In this document: piece after piece, positions 1-9,008 of the stretch
Position numbering within the stretch: position 1 is the stretch's first letter
Layout of the letters: every line of letters begins with the position of its first letter
NCBI GenBank assembly: GCA_002435385.1
Contig: DJMN01000029.1
Location: forward strand, 1-17,796
Reading direction: 5' to 3'
Origin: Patescibacteria group bacterium UBA6489
GTDB lineage: Bacteria > Patescibacteriota > Gracilibacteria > BD1-5 > UBA6164
DNA: 17,796 bases
The notes under the pieces: generated by a model
The model's database searches: none
Seen by the model: only the letters and a program-made list of their open reading frames with translations
What the model was told of the DNA's origin: nothing
Program-made: the position numbers and the translations under genes

Positions 1-25
1 ACACACTTTTTTGAACAGTCTCATT

Positions 26-1747
26 TTAGTCTCTGTTTCCTCATCTTTTTACTCTGTTTCCTCTATAATTATCTCTTCTAAAGTTATCTTTATTTCCTCT
101 AAAGTTGTTTCCTCTATATCCTCTTCTTTCTCATCATCCGAAAGATCATTTTCATGTTCTTTCTTTTGCTTTTACTACAAGTGGTCTTGATTTGTTTTCT
201 CTTTTAAAGTGTTCTAGGATTATCTCTCATTTTTCTGTTGCTACATTCATGTATGAGAAGTTATCTAGTAGGCTGATTTTTCCTACATCTCAGATATTCA
301 TTCATACTTCTTTTTCTATGAATTGTATTAGGCTTCATGGTGTAAATGAGTCTTTTTTTCATTTTGCTATGAAGAGTCTCATTTCTCATGATTCATTGTC
401 TGAGTATGAGTTTCTACTATCAGAAGAAGATACATTTATTTCTTTGTAACTATCTTTTCATAATGTATTTCATAGGAATTTTTTTATTAATGCTCAGATT
501 ACAGTTTCTTTTGATGCTAATTCTGCTAATTGTCCTGATAATTCTATAAATTCATCAAGATTTCATTCTTCTATTATTTCTGCTGTTTCTGCTAAAAGTC
601 TTTTCTTCTTTATATTTATTATGTCTTTTGCTTTTGGAAGATCTTCTCTTGTTAGTTTAGCTCTTGTTGTTTTTTCTATGAAGAATATTTTTCTTTGTTC
701 TACTCTTGTTACAAAAGTTATGGCTGTTCATTGTTTTCATGCTCTTCATGTTCTTCAAATTCTGTGGGTATATGTTTCTGGGTTGTCTGGTAGAGCATAG
801 TTAACAACATGTGTTAAATTATCTACATCTATTCATCTTGCTGCTACATCTGTTGCTATTAGGATTTTGATTTTTCCGTCTTTAAATCTAGATAATATTT
901 TTTCTCTTCATTTTTGTTCTATGTCTCAGTGTATTGCTTCTGCTTTGAATCATTTTTCTATTAATCTTGCTGCAACTTCGTCTGTGTCCATTTTTGTTTT
1001 ACAGAATACTATTCAGTAGAATTCTTCTGTTACGTCTATAACTCTACATAGTGCATCAAATTTATTTCTTGGTGCTACTTCATAGTATTTTTGTTCTATG
1101 TCTTTGCTTGTTAGATGTTCTGATTTTATAGAGACTGTATCATATTCTCACATATATTTTTGAGCTATGTTCATTATAGCTTTTGGCATAGTTGCTGAAA
1201 ATAATAAAACTTTTTTATTTTCTGGAGTAGATTTCATTATTTCTTCTATTTCTTCTTTGAATCCTATGTTTAGCATTTCATCTGCTTCGTCTAGTATGAA
1301 ATAGTCTATTTTAGATAGGTCTAGTCTATTTTTGTTTAAGTGGTCTTGTACTCTTCATGGTGTTCATACGATTATTTGTGGGTTTGATTTTAGTTCTCTT
1401 ATATCGTCTCTTATGTTTCTTCCTCCATAAAGTAGTGTTATGTTAAATCATGAATCAAATGATTTGATTTCTTCTGCTACTTGTATTGCTAGTTCTCTAG
1501 TGGGTGTTAGTATTATAGCTTTTACATCTTTTGATTTTTTATCTAATCTTTCAATTAATGGGATTGCAAATGATGCTGTTTTTCAGGTTCATGTTTGAGC
1601 TTGTCAGATTATGTCTTTGTTTCAGTTTAATAATAGTGGGATTACTCAGGTTTGGATTGGTGATGGGTATTTGTAACCTTTTGCTTCTATTGATTTTAAT
1701 AGTGAATCTGAGATTCATAGGTCTCTAAATGTAGTTTGGTTTTCCAT
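26..1747 (-). CDS. DEAD-box ATP-dependent RNA helicase with DbpA-type RNA-binding domain
   Basis: Predicted 573-residue cytosolic RNA helicase that unwinds RNA duplexes using ATP, likely in ribosome assembly or RNA turnover. Read with UGA=Gly it has all the family motifs in order: Q motif (YPSPIQ, about 27-32), motif I AQTGTGKT (50-57, both glycines encoded by TGA), PTRELA, TPGR, DEAD, SAT, then the second RecA domain with ATDVAARGID and HRIGRTGRAG. From about residue 456 (MRLFIAKGKKD) it matches the DbpA/CsdA RNA-binding domain. It ends in a short Arg/Gly/Asn-rich tail resembling RGG boxes. The ATG at 1745-1747 is chosen because it precedes the Q motif by about 25 residues; no Shine-Dalgarno is evident. 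The stop is TAA at 26-28. A copy of the CCTCACCC repeat lies about 30 bases upstream. DeaD/CsdA or DbpA are the closest named relatives, but I cannot decide between them. Confidence 0.95.
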
Positions 1748-1777
1748 AATTTTTGTATGGTTAAAAAATAATTTAAA

Positions 1778-1810
1778 CCTCACCCCTAATCCTCTCCTAT
1801 GGGAGAGGGG
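1778..1810. repeat. Dispersed palindromic repeat, family 1, copy A
   Basis: A GC-richer block beginning CCTCACCCCTAATCC and ending in a hairpin (CTCTCC-tatg-GGAGAG). It matches copies at 6233-6265, 6354-6390 (inverted) and a degenerate copy at 15664-15687. It sits in the 5' leader region of the helicase gene. Confidence 0.75.
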
Positions 1811-1848
1811 AACAAATAATTATGTTTTCTATATGGCTTGAATCCATC

Positions 1849-1899
1849 GCCTCATACTTTGGTACTTCCTTTGTAAAAGGAAGAAATTTGCTGAGGTGA
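1849..1899. repeat. Dispersed repeat, family 2, copy A
   Basis: Contains GGTACTTCCTTTGTAAAAGG followed by AAGAAA, with an internal hairpin CTTCCTTT-gta-AAAGGAAG. Outer arms CGCCTCA and TGAGGTG are nearly complementary, so the whole unit can fold. It is related to the blocks at 11371-11412 and 12411-12462. Confidence 0.6.
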
Positions 1900-2672
1900 T
1901 TATTTTTGGAAAATAATATTTGTTAGTAGGGTATTTTGGCAACTTGTTTTACAAATGTTCAAGTGTGCCTAATTTTAAATTATTGTTTTATCCCTTTCAG
2001 AATGGTGTTTCTGAACGCAAAAATGATTTTTATAGACAATCTTGATATTTGTGTTTTTGAGATATTTATTCTCAAATGTGGTGGGATTATATGGAGAAAT
2101 TTTGAAAAGGCAAATAAAAAGTGAGAAAAGGTTGATTTTTTGGAATTTTATTGTTTTTAATAAAATTTATTTTTCTGAATTATTTTCTTTTATATGCTTT
2201 CTACTAGTTTTAGAGAATATTAATATGCTTAAAAAAAATGTGATAAATGTAAATATTATGTATTCAGAGTTGTCTAATGATGCTCTATATAAAATTCATA
2301 GTCAACATAATGTAAAAAGGATTTCTGATAATTGTAAAATTTTGCCTTTATTTTCTGTTTTTATAATGTAACTTTTTTTTATATAATTAGTTGAATATAT
2401 AGTTCAGAAATACATTCAAAGAATATAAAAAATAGACATTGTAGAATAATTTATTAAATTAGAATTAATATTCATTATTGATAGTATAGAATATCATGAT
2501 ATTGTTGTTAAGAAAGGGAAAGCAAATCATGATGTAAGAATATGAGTTATTGCTATATTCCAATTAGAAGATTCTCTTTTTTTCATATATTATAAAGAAT
2601 TAATAAATAAAATAATAATTATATATATAATATAGTCATTATTTAAAATAAAGCTAGTAAAATTTAGAAAAT

Positions 2673-3092
2673 ATGTCACATTCAAACCTACCAATACCAG
2701 TTGTTTCAATTCTCATAAAAAACAACAAAATACTTCTTTTAAAGAGACAAAATATTTTTTGGATGAACTGATATTGGGAACTTCCGTGATGAAGGTTAAA
2801 TTTTTGAGAATCTATGACTTCTTGAGTAATTAGAGAATTGAAAGAAGAAGTTTGAATAGATGTTAAAAGAGAGAATATTATTTCAAAGCATATTATTCAA
2901 CATAAGGATGAAAGGTGAGAAAGGATTTATTTTTAAGAATATAGTTTAGATATTAGAAATATGGAAAAAGATAAGTGTTCAGGGGTTAAGTGATGTGATT
3001 TGGATGATTTACCTGAAAATGTTACACCTCAGGTTTTGATTTGTTTGGAAGTTGTGAAAAAGAAGGTGTGTTTTAGTGAGTGTGGGTATTAG
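2673..3092 (+). pseudogene. Nudix hydrolase interrupted by an in-frame TAA
   Basis: Nudix hydrolases cleave nucleoside diphosphate-linked substrates. The Nudix box GX5EX7REUXEEXGU is complete (GRLNFGE, then RELKEEVGI, roughly residues 42-64) and several of its glycines are TGA, including the PGG pair and the FGE and VGI glycines. The reading then hits TAA at 2934-2936, after 87 residues (RIYF). The same frame continues with recognisable family sequence (EYSLDI, EKDKCSGVK, LDDLPENVTPQ) to TAG at 3090-3092. The full span is about the usual 140-residue length, so the TAA truncates the fold rather than ending it. A conserved tryptophan position before LDDLP is TGA, i.e. glycine here. No Shine-Dalgarno is visible at ATG 2673. 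It may be a recent pseudogene or a sequencing error; a functional 87-residue product is unlikely because the last strands are lost. Confidence 0.85.
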
Positions 3093-3196
3093 AAACAAAA
3101 AAAGTATTCAATTTTCTTTACAAACTCATATGAAATATGATAGAATTAAAATAACTAGGTAGGTATAGTTATAATTTTATAAATTAAATATTTTAT

Positions 3197-4303
3197 ATGG
3201 GGGAAAGTTTAAAAAATGAATCAGAGATTCAGTTTTGAAAGAACATAAAAGATCTTGATTCAAAAAATATTGGGAAGGAGAGTCTTAGAGTTTTGTGAAA
3301 TGAGATTATTAAAGATACTGGAGTACAGTTAACAGCTCTTAAGAAGGAACATGCATTAGGACAAGTAAAAAAATTAGAAACAAAACTTTCAAAGGGATGG
3401 GCTTTTGATACATTAAATGAAAATGAGAAAACAAAAGTAACATTTTTGATTCAGTTACTTTTTGAAGATACTCCTTATGACTGTTGAGTTGTTGATGGTG
3501 ATTGGTGAGGTAATACGCAAAAGTGATTTGATGCATTTTTAAAAGCTAATGGTTTGGAAAAATGAACTAAACTTACACAAGAAATAGTTAATAAAATAAT
3601 AGTTTTTTCTGATGAAAAGGTAGTATCAATACAAGAAGAAGAAAAAGAATCTCCTTTAGAAGATGAAATTATAGGAATGTATTATAGGTTAGAAAAATAT
3701 CAAAATGGTTCTGATTTGACGATAAATCAGGATACCCTTGATGATTTATCTAAAGCTGAAATTTTATTAAAGAATGCTAGAGAAAAAGGAGTAGATATGC
3801 GTATTTATGGAAAATTAGCAAAAGAAGTTCATCAATATCGTAATAAACATAAAGTCATTAAAAATATAGATTCTCTGGCTGAAAAGATTAAAAAACTTTC
3901 ATGAGTTAAGGATGCAAAAAAAATAATGAAGGAAACAGAATCTAAAATAGACAAAGCTTGACTACATCTGGATATAAATGCTTCAAATGCTTTTCAAAAA
4001 CTAGCAGGAGCAATACGTGAATCATGGATTACCTATGTTATAGGTAATATAGATAGATTAATAAAAAAGATTGATAATGCTTCATGAAAAATAGATAATC
4101 CTGAAAAAGTTAGAGAAATAGTGGATAATATTGTGGCTGAGTCTTCTTTAGAGTTGGAGATGGCTTGAATAAAAAGTAATTTGAATTGAATATGAGGTGA
4201 TTTAGGAGATGATGATGTAGTAAAACAAGCAATGGAAGGGCTAAATAGAACAATAGAAAAATCTCAACAAAAAAACACTAGAAAGAAGTTTTATATAAAG
4301 TAG
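3197..4303 (+). CDS. Hypothetical protein with peptidoglycan-binding-like motif
   Basis: A 368-residue protein, mostly hydrophilic and helical, with no recognisable enzyme family. Residues about 81-120 (VTFLIQLLFE, then DGDWGGNTQKGFDAF, then LKANGL) resemble the PG_binding_1 pattern (lQ-lL, vDGxfGxxTxxAvxxFQ, xxGL), a fold usually found in cell-wall hydrolases. No signal peptide or membrane segment is visible, so an extracellular role is not supported. The middle and C-terminal thirds are rich in Lys, Glu, Ile and Asn and could be coiled coil. Start ATG 3197 is the only one keeping the upstream part in frame; TATAAT at 3170-3175 is a possible -10. Internal TGA codons lie at plausible glycines. 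Stop is TAG, followed by a strong terminator. Family similarity is suggestive only. Confidence 0.8.
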
Positions 4304-4317
4304 AAGAGGTTAAATAC

Positions 4318-4350
4318 AAAAAAGAATTTACAATATGTAAATTCTTTTTT
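4318..4350. terminator. Bidirectional intrinsic terminator
   Basis: A perfect 14-base-pair stem (4318-4331 with 4337-4350) around a five-base loop, with A-run and T-run on the two flanks, between two convergent genes. It can serve the plus-strand gene ending at 4303 and glmS ending at 4366. Confidence 0.85.
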
Positions 4351-4365
4351 ATGTAAAAAATTAAA

Positions 4366-6189
4366 TTATTCAACAGTGACACTCTTCGCTAAATTCCTAG
4401 GCTTATCAACATCTCTTCCAAGTGTTTCAGCTAAATTCATAGCAAATAAATACATAGAAACCATCATAGTGAAAGGAGTTAAAAGTGTATCTGTTTTTGG
4501 TACTTCTATAACATCATCATATAGATCTGGATCATTTTCTCACTCAGTTATTATTCAAAGAACTGTTCATTTTCTTGCTCTTACTTCTTTTATGTTTGAT
4601 ACATTTTTACTGTAAAATCTACCTGTTGGGTTCAATACTACACATGGAAAATCTGGTCAAACTAAAGCAAGTGGTCAGTGTTTTAATTCTCAGGTACTAT
4701 AACATTCTGTATGAATATAACTTAGTTCTTTACATTTTAAACTACATTCTCAGGCTGCTGGGAAAAGTACATTTCTTCAAAGCATGAACATACTTTTGTA
4801 TTTTGAATATTTTTTTGCTAGTTCTTTTATCTTTGGTCAGTTTGTTAATGTTTTATTTAGTTTATTTGGTAAATCTCATATTTCTTCTATCAATGCTCTA
4901 GCTTTTGATGGTTGTAGGTCTTTTTTCATTCACATTCAGATTGCCATGATTAGCATTACTGCTACTTGTGCTATTACATTTTTTGTTGATGCTACTCATA
5001 CTTCTATACCTGCATGAGAAAACATTCACATATCTGTAAGTTTTGCTATAGTGCTTCATACTACATTTACTACTCAGAATGTAAGTCCTCATTTTGCTTT
5101 TACTATTTTTAGACTTTCTCTAACATCTGCTGTTTCTCATGATTGAGATAGGAATACATAAAGTGTTTTTTTACTTGGGATAAATGTGTCACATAAAAAT
5201 TCACTACTTATTGTTACTTGAGCACTTATATTTGCTAGTTCTTTGAAATAGTAACATCACATATAACCAGCATAATAGCTACTTCATGATGCTATTATTT
5301 CTATTTTGTCTATGTCTAATTCGTTTAGTTCATTTATGGTTTCGTTGTTTACCATTTTACTTTCAAAATCAATTCTTCATTTGAAAGTGTTTTCAAGTAC
5401 TGTAGGGATTTCAAATATTTCTTTTTCTGTAAAGCTTGAGAAGTCTCATAGTTCCCCTGTATCATAGTCTATGTCCATATTTTCTACTTCTTTTTCAAGT
5501 GCTTTTCATGAAGCGAATACCTGATATTTAGCATTTTTTATGACTACCATTTCATTGTCTTCTAATCTAACATAGCTGTGGGCTATTGATGATAGGGCAT
5601 TTACATCACTTGAAATAAATATTTCTGAGTCTCATTCTCAGATAATTAGTGGACTTCATAGTTTGATTCAAACTATTGTGTCAGGATTTTCTATGTCTAC
5701 TACAGCTACAGAGTAAGCTCATACAAGTCTTTTTGAAACTTTTTGCATAGTTGTCTTTAGATCTTTTTCAAAAAGGTCTTCTATAAGTTTTGCTATAACT
5801 TCGGTATCTGTTTCACTGTAGAATTTGTATTTTTTTTCTAGTTCTGTTTTTAGTTCTTTGTAATTTTCTATTATACCATTATGTACAACATAAAAACGAT
5901 TGTTTTCAGAGTGGTGAGGGTGTGTATTATTTTTTGTAACTGTTCAGTGGGTTGCCCATCTTGTGTGTGCTATTCATGTTGTATAATCATTTTTTGATTC
6001 TTCATCATTTTCAACTTCTGTTGCTAGTACTGATACTCTTCATACTGCTTTTTTGTAAAAGACTTTTCAATCTTTATTTACTCACATAATTCAAGCACTG
6101 TCATATCACCTATATTCTAGTGTTCTTAGTCCATCTATAAGTAGTGGTAGGCTATTTTTTTTACCATTGTATGCAAATATTCAACACAT
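4366..6189 (-). CDS. glmS: Glutamine--fructose-6-phosphate aminotransferase (isomerizing)
   Basis: GlmS makes glucosamine-6-phosphate from fructose-6-phosphate and glutamine, the entry step to UDP-GlcNAc and peptidoglycan. The 607-residue product is the usual length. After Met1 comes the nucleophile Cys2 (MCGIFAYNGK); the class II amidotransferase domain shows RTLEYRGYDSAGI, RWATHGTVT and HPHHSENNRFYVVHNGIIEN. The two SIS domains follow, with FLSQSGETADV and GIEVGVASTKN in the first, and the protein ends with the family signature DVDKPRNLAKSVTVE. Many of these glycines are TGA. Start at 6187-6189 is fixed by the need for Cys at position 2. No ribosome-binding site is evident, and I saw no glmS ribozyme upstream; instead the leader region carries two inverted dispersed repeats. 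It appears to be a single-gene transcript. Confidence 0.98.
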
Positions 6190-6232
6190 AATTTTTTAGT
6201 TAATTGATAAAGGTTTTGTTTCTGTCTTTTGA

Positions 6233-6265
6233 CCTCACTCTAGCCCTCTCCTTAAAGGAGAGGGG
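6233..6265. repeat. Dispersed palindromic repeat, family 1, copy B
   Basis: CCTCACTCTAGCCCTCTCC followed by a short loop and GGAGAGGGG; same orientation as the copy at 1778. It lies in the leader side of glmS. Confidence 0.75.
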
Positions 6266-6353
6266 ACAGTAGGATTTTATATTTATAGTTTTCGTTTAAT
6301 CCCCCTAAATTGAGGAAAAAACGAAGAACAAATAAAGAGAGTTAAAATTGCAG

Positions 6354-6390
6354 CCTCTCTCTCCTTGAGGAGAGGGAATTTAGGGTGAGG
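6354..6390. repeat. Dispersed palindromic repeat, family 1, copy C (inverted)
   Basis: On the minus strand this reads CCTCACCCTAAATTCCCTC then a hairpin of TCCTC/GAGGA. It is inverted relative to copy B about 90 bases away, so the pair could form one large hairpin. The DNA between them (about 6301-6314, CCCCCTAAATTGAGG) carries a further partial match. Confidence 0.75.
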
Positions 6391-6425
6391 TTAGTCATAT
6401 AATAAAAAGCATTTAAAATTATTTA

Positions 6426-6803
6426 TTAAATGCTTTCTAGTTTTATCTCTAATGCTTTTTTTGTCAAAGATATTATTTCGTCGCTGTTATCTAAATAGTC
6501 TTGTTTTATTATTGGTTTTTCGCCTAGGAATAGTATTATTCTTCTATCTATGAATCTGTGAAAGATTATTTCTAGTTCTTGTTTTTCTTTTATAAAATTA
6601 TAAAAATTAAATAATGCAATATGTCAAACTCAAAATTCTTTTGAGAGGTTTCTCCATGATTTTCTTTGTAGTATGTGTGATATAGTTGCTTTTAATAAAA
6701 TGACTCAAGAGAATTTTCTTGGGATGAAAGATGATTTCTTTAGTATTCTGTTTACATAGTTGTAATCAGAAGAGGTTATTTTTTGATATCTTATTATCCA
6801 CAT
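6426..6803 (-). CDS. Small hypothetical protein with helix-turn-helix-like region
   Basis: A 125-residue basic protein. Residues about 47-75 (KSWRNLSKEFGVGHIALFNF) look like a helix-turn-helix of the kind at the N-terminus of transposases and small regulators: W-R-x-L-S-x-E-F-G-V, then a second helix. The rest is charged and helical with no catalytic motif. Start ATG 6801-6803 opens directly into MWIIRYQKIT, and the stop is TAA. Three in-frame TGA codons (FSGV, FGVG) fit glycine. It stands alone between the repeat pair and a divergent membrane protein. No transposase catalytic domain or inverted ends lie nearby, so a solo DNA-binding protein or a transposase fragment are both possible. I do not recognise the family. 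Confidence 0.7.
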
Positions 6804-6833
6804 GTTTTTTGAGGGTTAAAAAAATGCTTTCTT

Positions 6834-6853
6834 CAGAGGAGTAAAACCCTCTG
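6834..6853. other. Small hairpin in the divergent intergenic region
   Basis: CAGAGG and CCTCTG pair across an eight-base loop, in the 250-base gap between two divergent genes. It could be an operator-like or leader structure. The rest of 6804-7056 is AT-rich and shows nothing I can name. Confidence 0.35.
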
Positions 6854-7056
6854 TTAACAAATGGTTGGGTTTATTATAAATTTATTTTATAGAAAATCCA
6901 TATTTTTGTGTTAATGTGTTTTATAGAGTTTGTTTTTAGAATATTATTTATTGAGTTGGCAATGCTAATATATAGTCATTTTTTGCTTTTTCTGTAAAAG
7001 TGGTATTATGGGTAATGTAAAGTGAGAGAATTTTATTTTTATAATTTTTTTATTTT

Positions 7057-7521
7057 ATGAAGGATTGTAAAATAATAGCTATGTATAATAGTTTTAATGG
7101 TTTATTTAAGAGAATGTTTTGGTGAAAATTGATTTGATTTGCTTTCTCTTTTGTTGGTTTTTTGTATATTATTTTAGTTTGAATTAGTGAATTTTATATG
7201 TTGGCTTGGGGATTGCTTTTTTGGTATCCTATTGTTGGTGCTATGGTTTGAGTTATGTGAATTATAGATAGGTATCCTGTTGCATTTAAATTTAGATTGT
7301 ATATTTGGAGAGGAGTATTTTTAGGTTTATCAATGAATTTAGCTCTTGTCTTTATGGCTTATGATAAGCTTCATAGTATGATAAATATTTTCTTTAGATA
7401 TGATTTTTGACCGTTCATGATGTTTTCATTCTTTTTATTTGAGTGAATGTTTGTTTGAGGTTTTATAGATTATGTTTGTACTAAGATGTTTGGAGAGGGG
7501 GAGAGGTTATTGAAGAAATAG
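7057..7521 (+). CDS. Small multi-pass membrane protein, unknown function
   Basis: A 154-residue hydrophobic protein with about four membrane segments: LIGFAFSFVGFLYIILVGI near residue 26, LAWGLLFWYPIVGAMVGV near 49, VFLGLSMNLALVFMAY near 86, and FMMFSFFLFEGMFVGGFI near 122. A basic N-terminus (FKRMFWGK) precedes the first segment and a charged tail (GEGERLLKK) follows the last. TGA codons fall inside membrane segments, as expected of glycine. ATG 7057 is the first start in frame; a second ATG lies eight codons later. The stop is TAG, with a terminator ten bases on. No family is recognised. It is a single gene, divergent from the HTH-like gene on its left. Confidence 0.8.
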
Positions 7522-7530
7522 AATATATAT

Positions 7531-7567
7531 AATACTATAAGAGGTAACACTTTTATAGTATTTTTTT
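7531..7567 (+). terminator. Intrinsic terminator
   Basis: AATACTATAA pairs with TTATAGTATT (7553-7562) and is followed by a T-run. It lies ten bases after the membrane-protein stop codon. Confidence 0.8.
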
Positions 7568-7752
7568 ATGATTAAAACTTCTCCGAAATAAGGATATCGC
7601 AATAAAAAATAAATAATACACTCGGAGGATAAGATTTTTTTACAAATAATTGTTAGTATAAAATCATTATGACACCTCGTTTAATTATTATTTTTTACAG
7701 CTAAGTGATTATCAAAAGCCTTATTTTAGAACAAGTTTATTAGTTTAATTTT

Positions 7753-8688
7753 TTATACTATCACACTCATGTTTTTTCAGAAGCTGGATTTTTGAAGGTT
7801 TTCTATATATTTTCATATATTTTTCATAAAGTATGCCTCATGTTGGTCTTGGATGAATCATACTATGTAGTATCAGATTGCCATCATTGCAGCATTTCAG
7901 AAATGCTTTGGTAGGTCTATGTCTAAAATATCGTTTTCAAAATATACTTCTTTGTCTGTGAATCTGATTAGTAGTTCTGTTTTTGAAGGAACTACTGTTA
8001 TTGCATGCATTAGTTCTTCGTCTGTTCTTATGTCTCTTGCGATATTTCTACCAAATAGTTCTACAAATTTTGTATCTATTAGCTTTTTGTGATAGTAAAA
8101 TTTTGTTGGTAGAGAAAACACATATCAGTTGTATTTTGAAAAATCAAAGTTTTTTAGTTTTGGTTCTATGTAATCAAGTAAGTAGTTATAGATTTCTTCT
8201 GGATTTTCTCAGCTTTCAGCTAGTAGCCATCACATATATGTAGAAGTGTTGTAAGTATATGGTTCTGGATTTCTAGGTGTTACTATCATATTTTTTTCTC
8301 AAATTATTTCTTTGGCTGTACAATCTGAATTACATGTTAGTAATTCTATTTCTAAGTTTGTGTTTTTTTGGATTTCTTTTGCCATTATGGTTGCATGTTT
8401 TGAACCAGAGGCACTTAGAATTGTTACACCATCTACTCATGATTTTTTAATTGCATCCATAAATGTACTTTCATTTGCAATGATTGTATCGTCTTTTGCA
8501 AATAATATTTCTCATGTAACTATTGCATTTCATGAACCTATAACTACTCTTTTTTTGAAATCTTTTAGTTTTATGTTTTGTAGTCTTTGTGTTCAGAATA
8601 ATTCTAGAGCTCATAAAACTGCTTCTTTTAGAGAGCATAGGTTTTCTGGAGTTTGATTTTTTAGTCTTTCTAGGTGTTTTGTTTCCAT
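7753..8688 (-). CDS. SIS-fold sugar-phosphate isomerase-like protein
   Basis: A 311-residue protein that looks like a two-lobed SIS (sugar isomerase) fold. Residues about 41-95 contain VVIGSGNAIVTGEILFA and VDGVTILSASGSKHATIMAK, which resemble the phosphate-binding SxS/GSxxxA loops of SIS domains. The second half (HAITVVPSKTELLIRFTD, then LPKHFGNAAMMAIGYYIVGF) is consistent with the C-terminal lobe of bacterial/archaeal phosphoglucose/phosphomannose isomerases. I cannot see a specific substrate. Start ATG 8686-8688 gives METKHLERLKN; stop TAA at 7753-7755. TGA codons sit in the loop glycines. A terminator-like hairpin lies only about 25 bases upstream of the start, in the leader. It could act beside GlmS in sugar-phosphate metabolism, but the genes are not in one operon. 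Confidence 0.75.
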
Positions 8689-8712
8689 AGAGTTTTATTT
8701 TTTATAGGTTAT

Positions 8713-8744
8713 AAAAAGAACCCAATTTTTTTTGGATTCTTTTT
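8713..8744 (-). promoter_or_regulatory. Terminator-like hairpin in leader of the SIS gene
   Basis: Thirteen-base arms (8713-8725 and 8732-8744) with a six-base loop. On the minus-strand RNA all positions pair, one as G-U, and the arm ends in a U-run just before the SIS gene. No minus-strand gene precedes it, so it cannot simply end an upstream gene; attenuation is possible. Confidence 0.5.
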
Positions 8745-8948
8745 AGGATAATTTTTTATTGAAATTTTTCAAGTGGGGAAGGAGTGTTTGTTAGTTATAA
8801 AGGGAATATATGAAGTGTTTTTTTTCTTGGGGAAAAGGGATTTTTTATTGTTTATATGTTTGTGAAAAGTTTTTAATTTTTATATTTTATTTTTTTTGTT
8901 TTATTTAGATTATATCTAAGTTTCGTGCTAGATTCTATTAATCACAAC

Positions 8949-8976
8949 TTGACATAGCTATAAAAAAAGTTATTAT
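8949..8976 (+). promoter_or_regulatory. Sigma-70-type promoter for the 9009 gene
   Basis: A perfect -35 TTGACA (8949-8954), a 16-base spacer and a TATTAT -10 (8971-8976), giving a leader of about 25 bases before ATG 9009. The rest of the gap 8745-8948 is T-rich and shows nothing else I can name. Confidence 0.6.
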
Positions 8977-9008
8977 ATTACTTAGTTATTTATTTGTAAA
9001 ATTATATT

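Larger units (their letters stand above)
1748..2672. other. Gene-poor stretch with repeats and possible gene remnants
   Basis: No gene here can be called with confidence. It contains two dispersed repeats (listed separately). On the plus strand are several overlapping short open stretches. The most protein-like is 1920-2117, which starts at a TTG, contains three TGA codons in plausible glycine positions (e.g. QSGYLCFGDIYSQ) and ends in TAA. Another frame is open from about 2036 to 2371 without TGA. From about 2372 to 2672 the DNA is extremely AT-rich with stops in every frame. The pattern suits a decayed gene or a long intergenic region. I recognise no family. Confidence 0.5.

Noticed and set aside
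105..449. Plus-strand open frame of 114 codons
   Set aside because: It is antisense to the helicase C-terminal region, which matches a known domain on the minus strand; the encoded sequence is Ser/Phe-rich as expected of a shadow.
6190..6425. glmS ribozyme or riboswitch upstream of glmS
   Set aside because: The leader holds two inverted dispersed repeats and no sequence resembling the ribozyme core that I can recognise.
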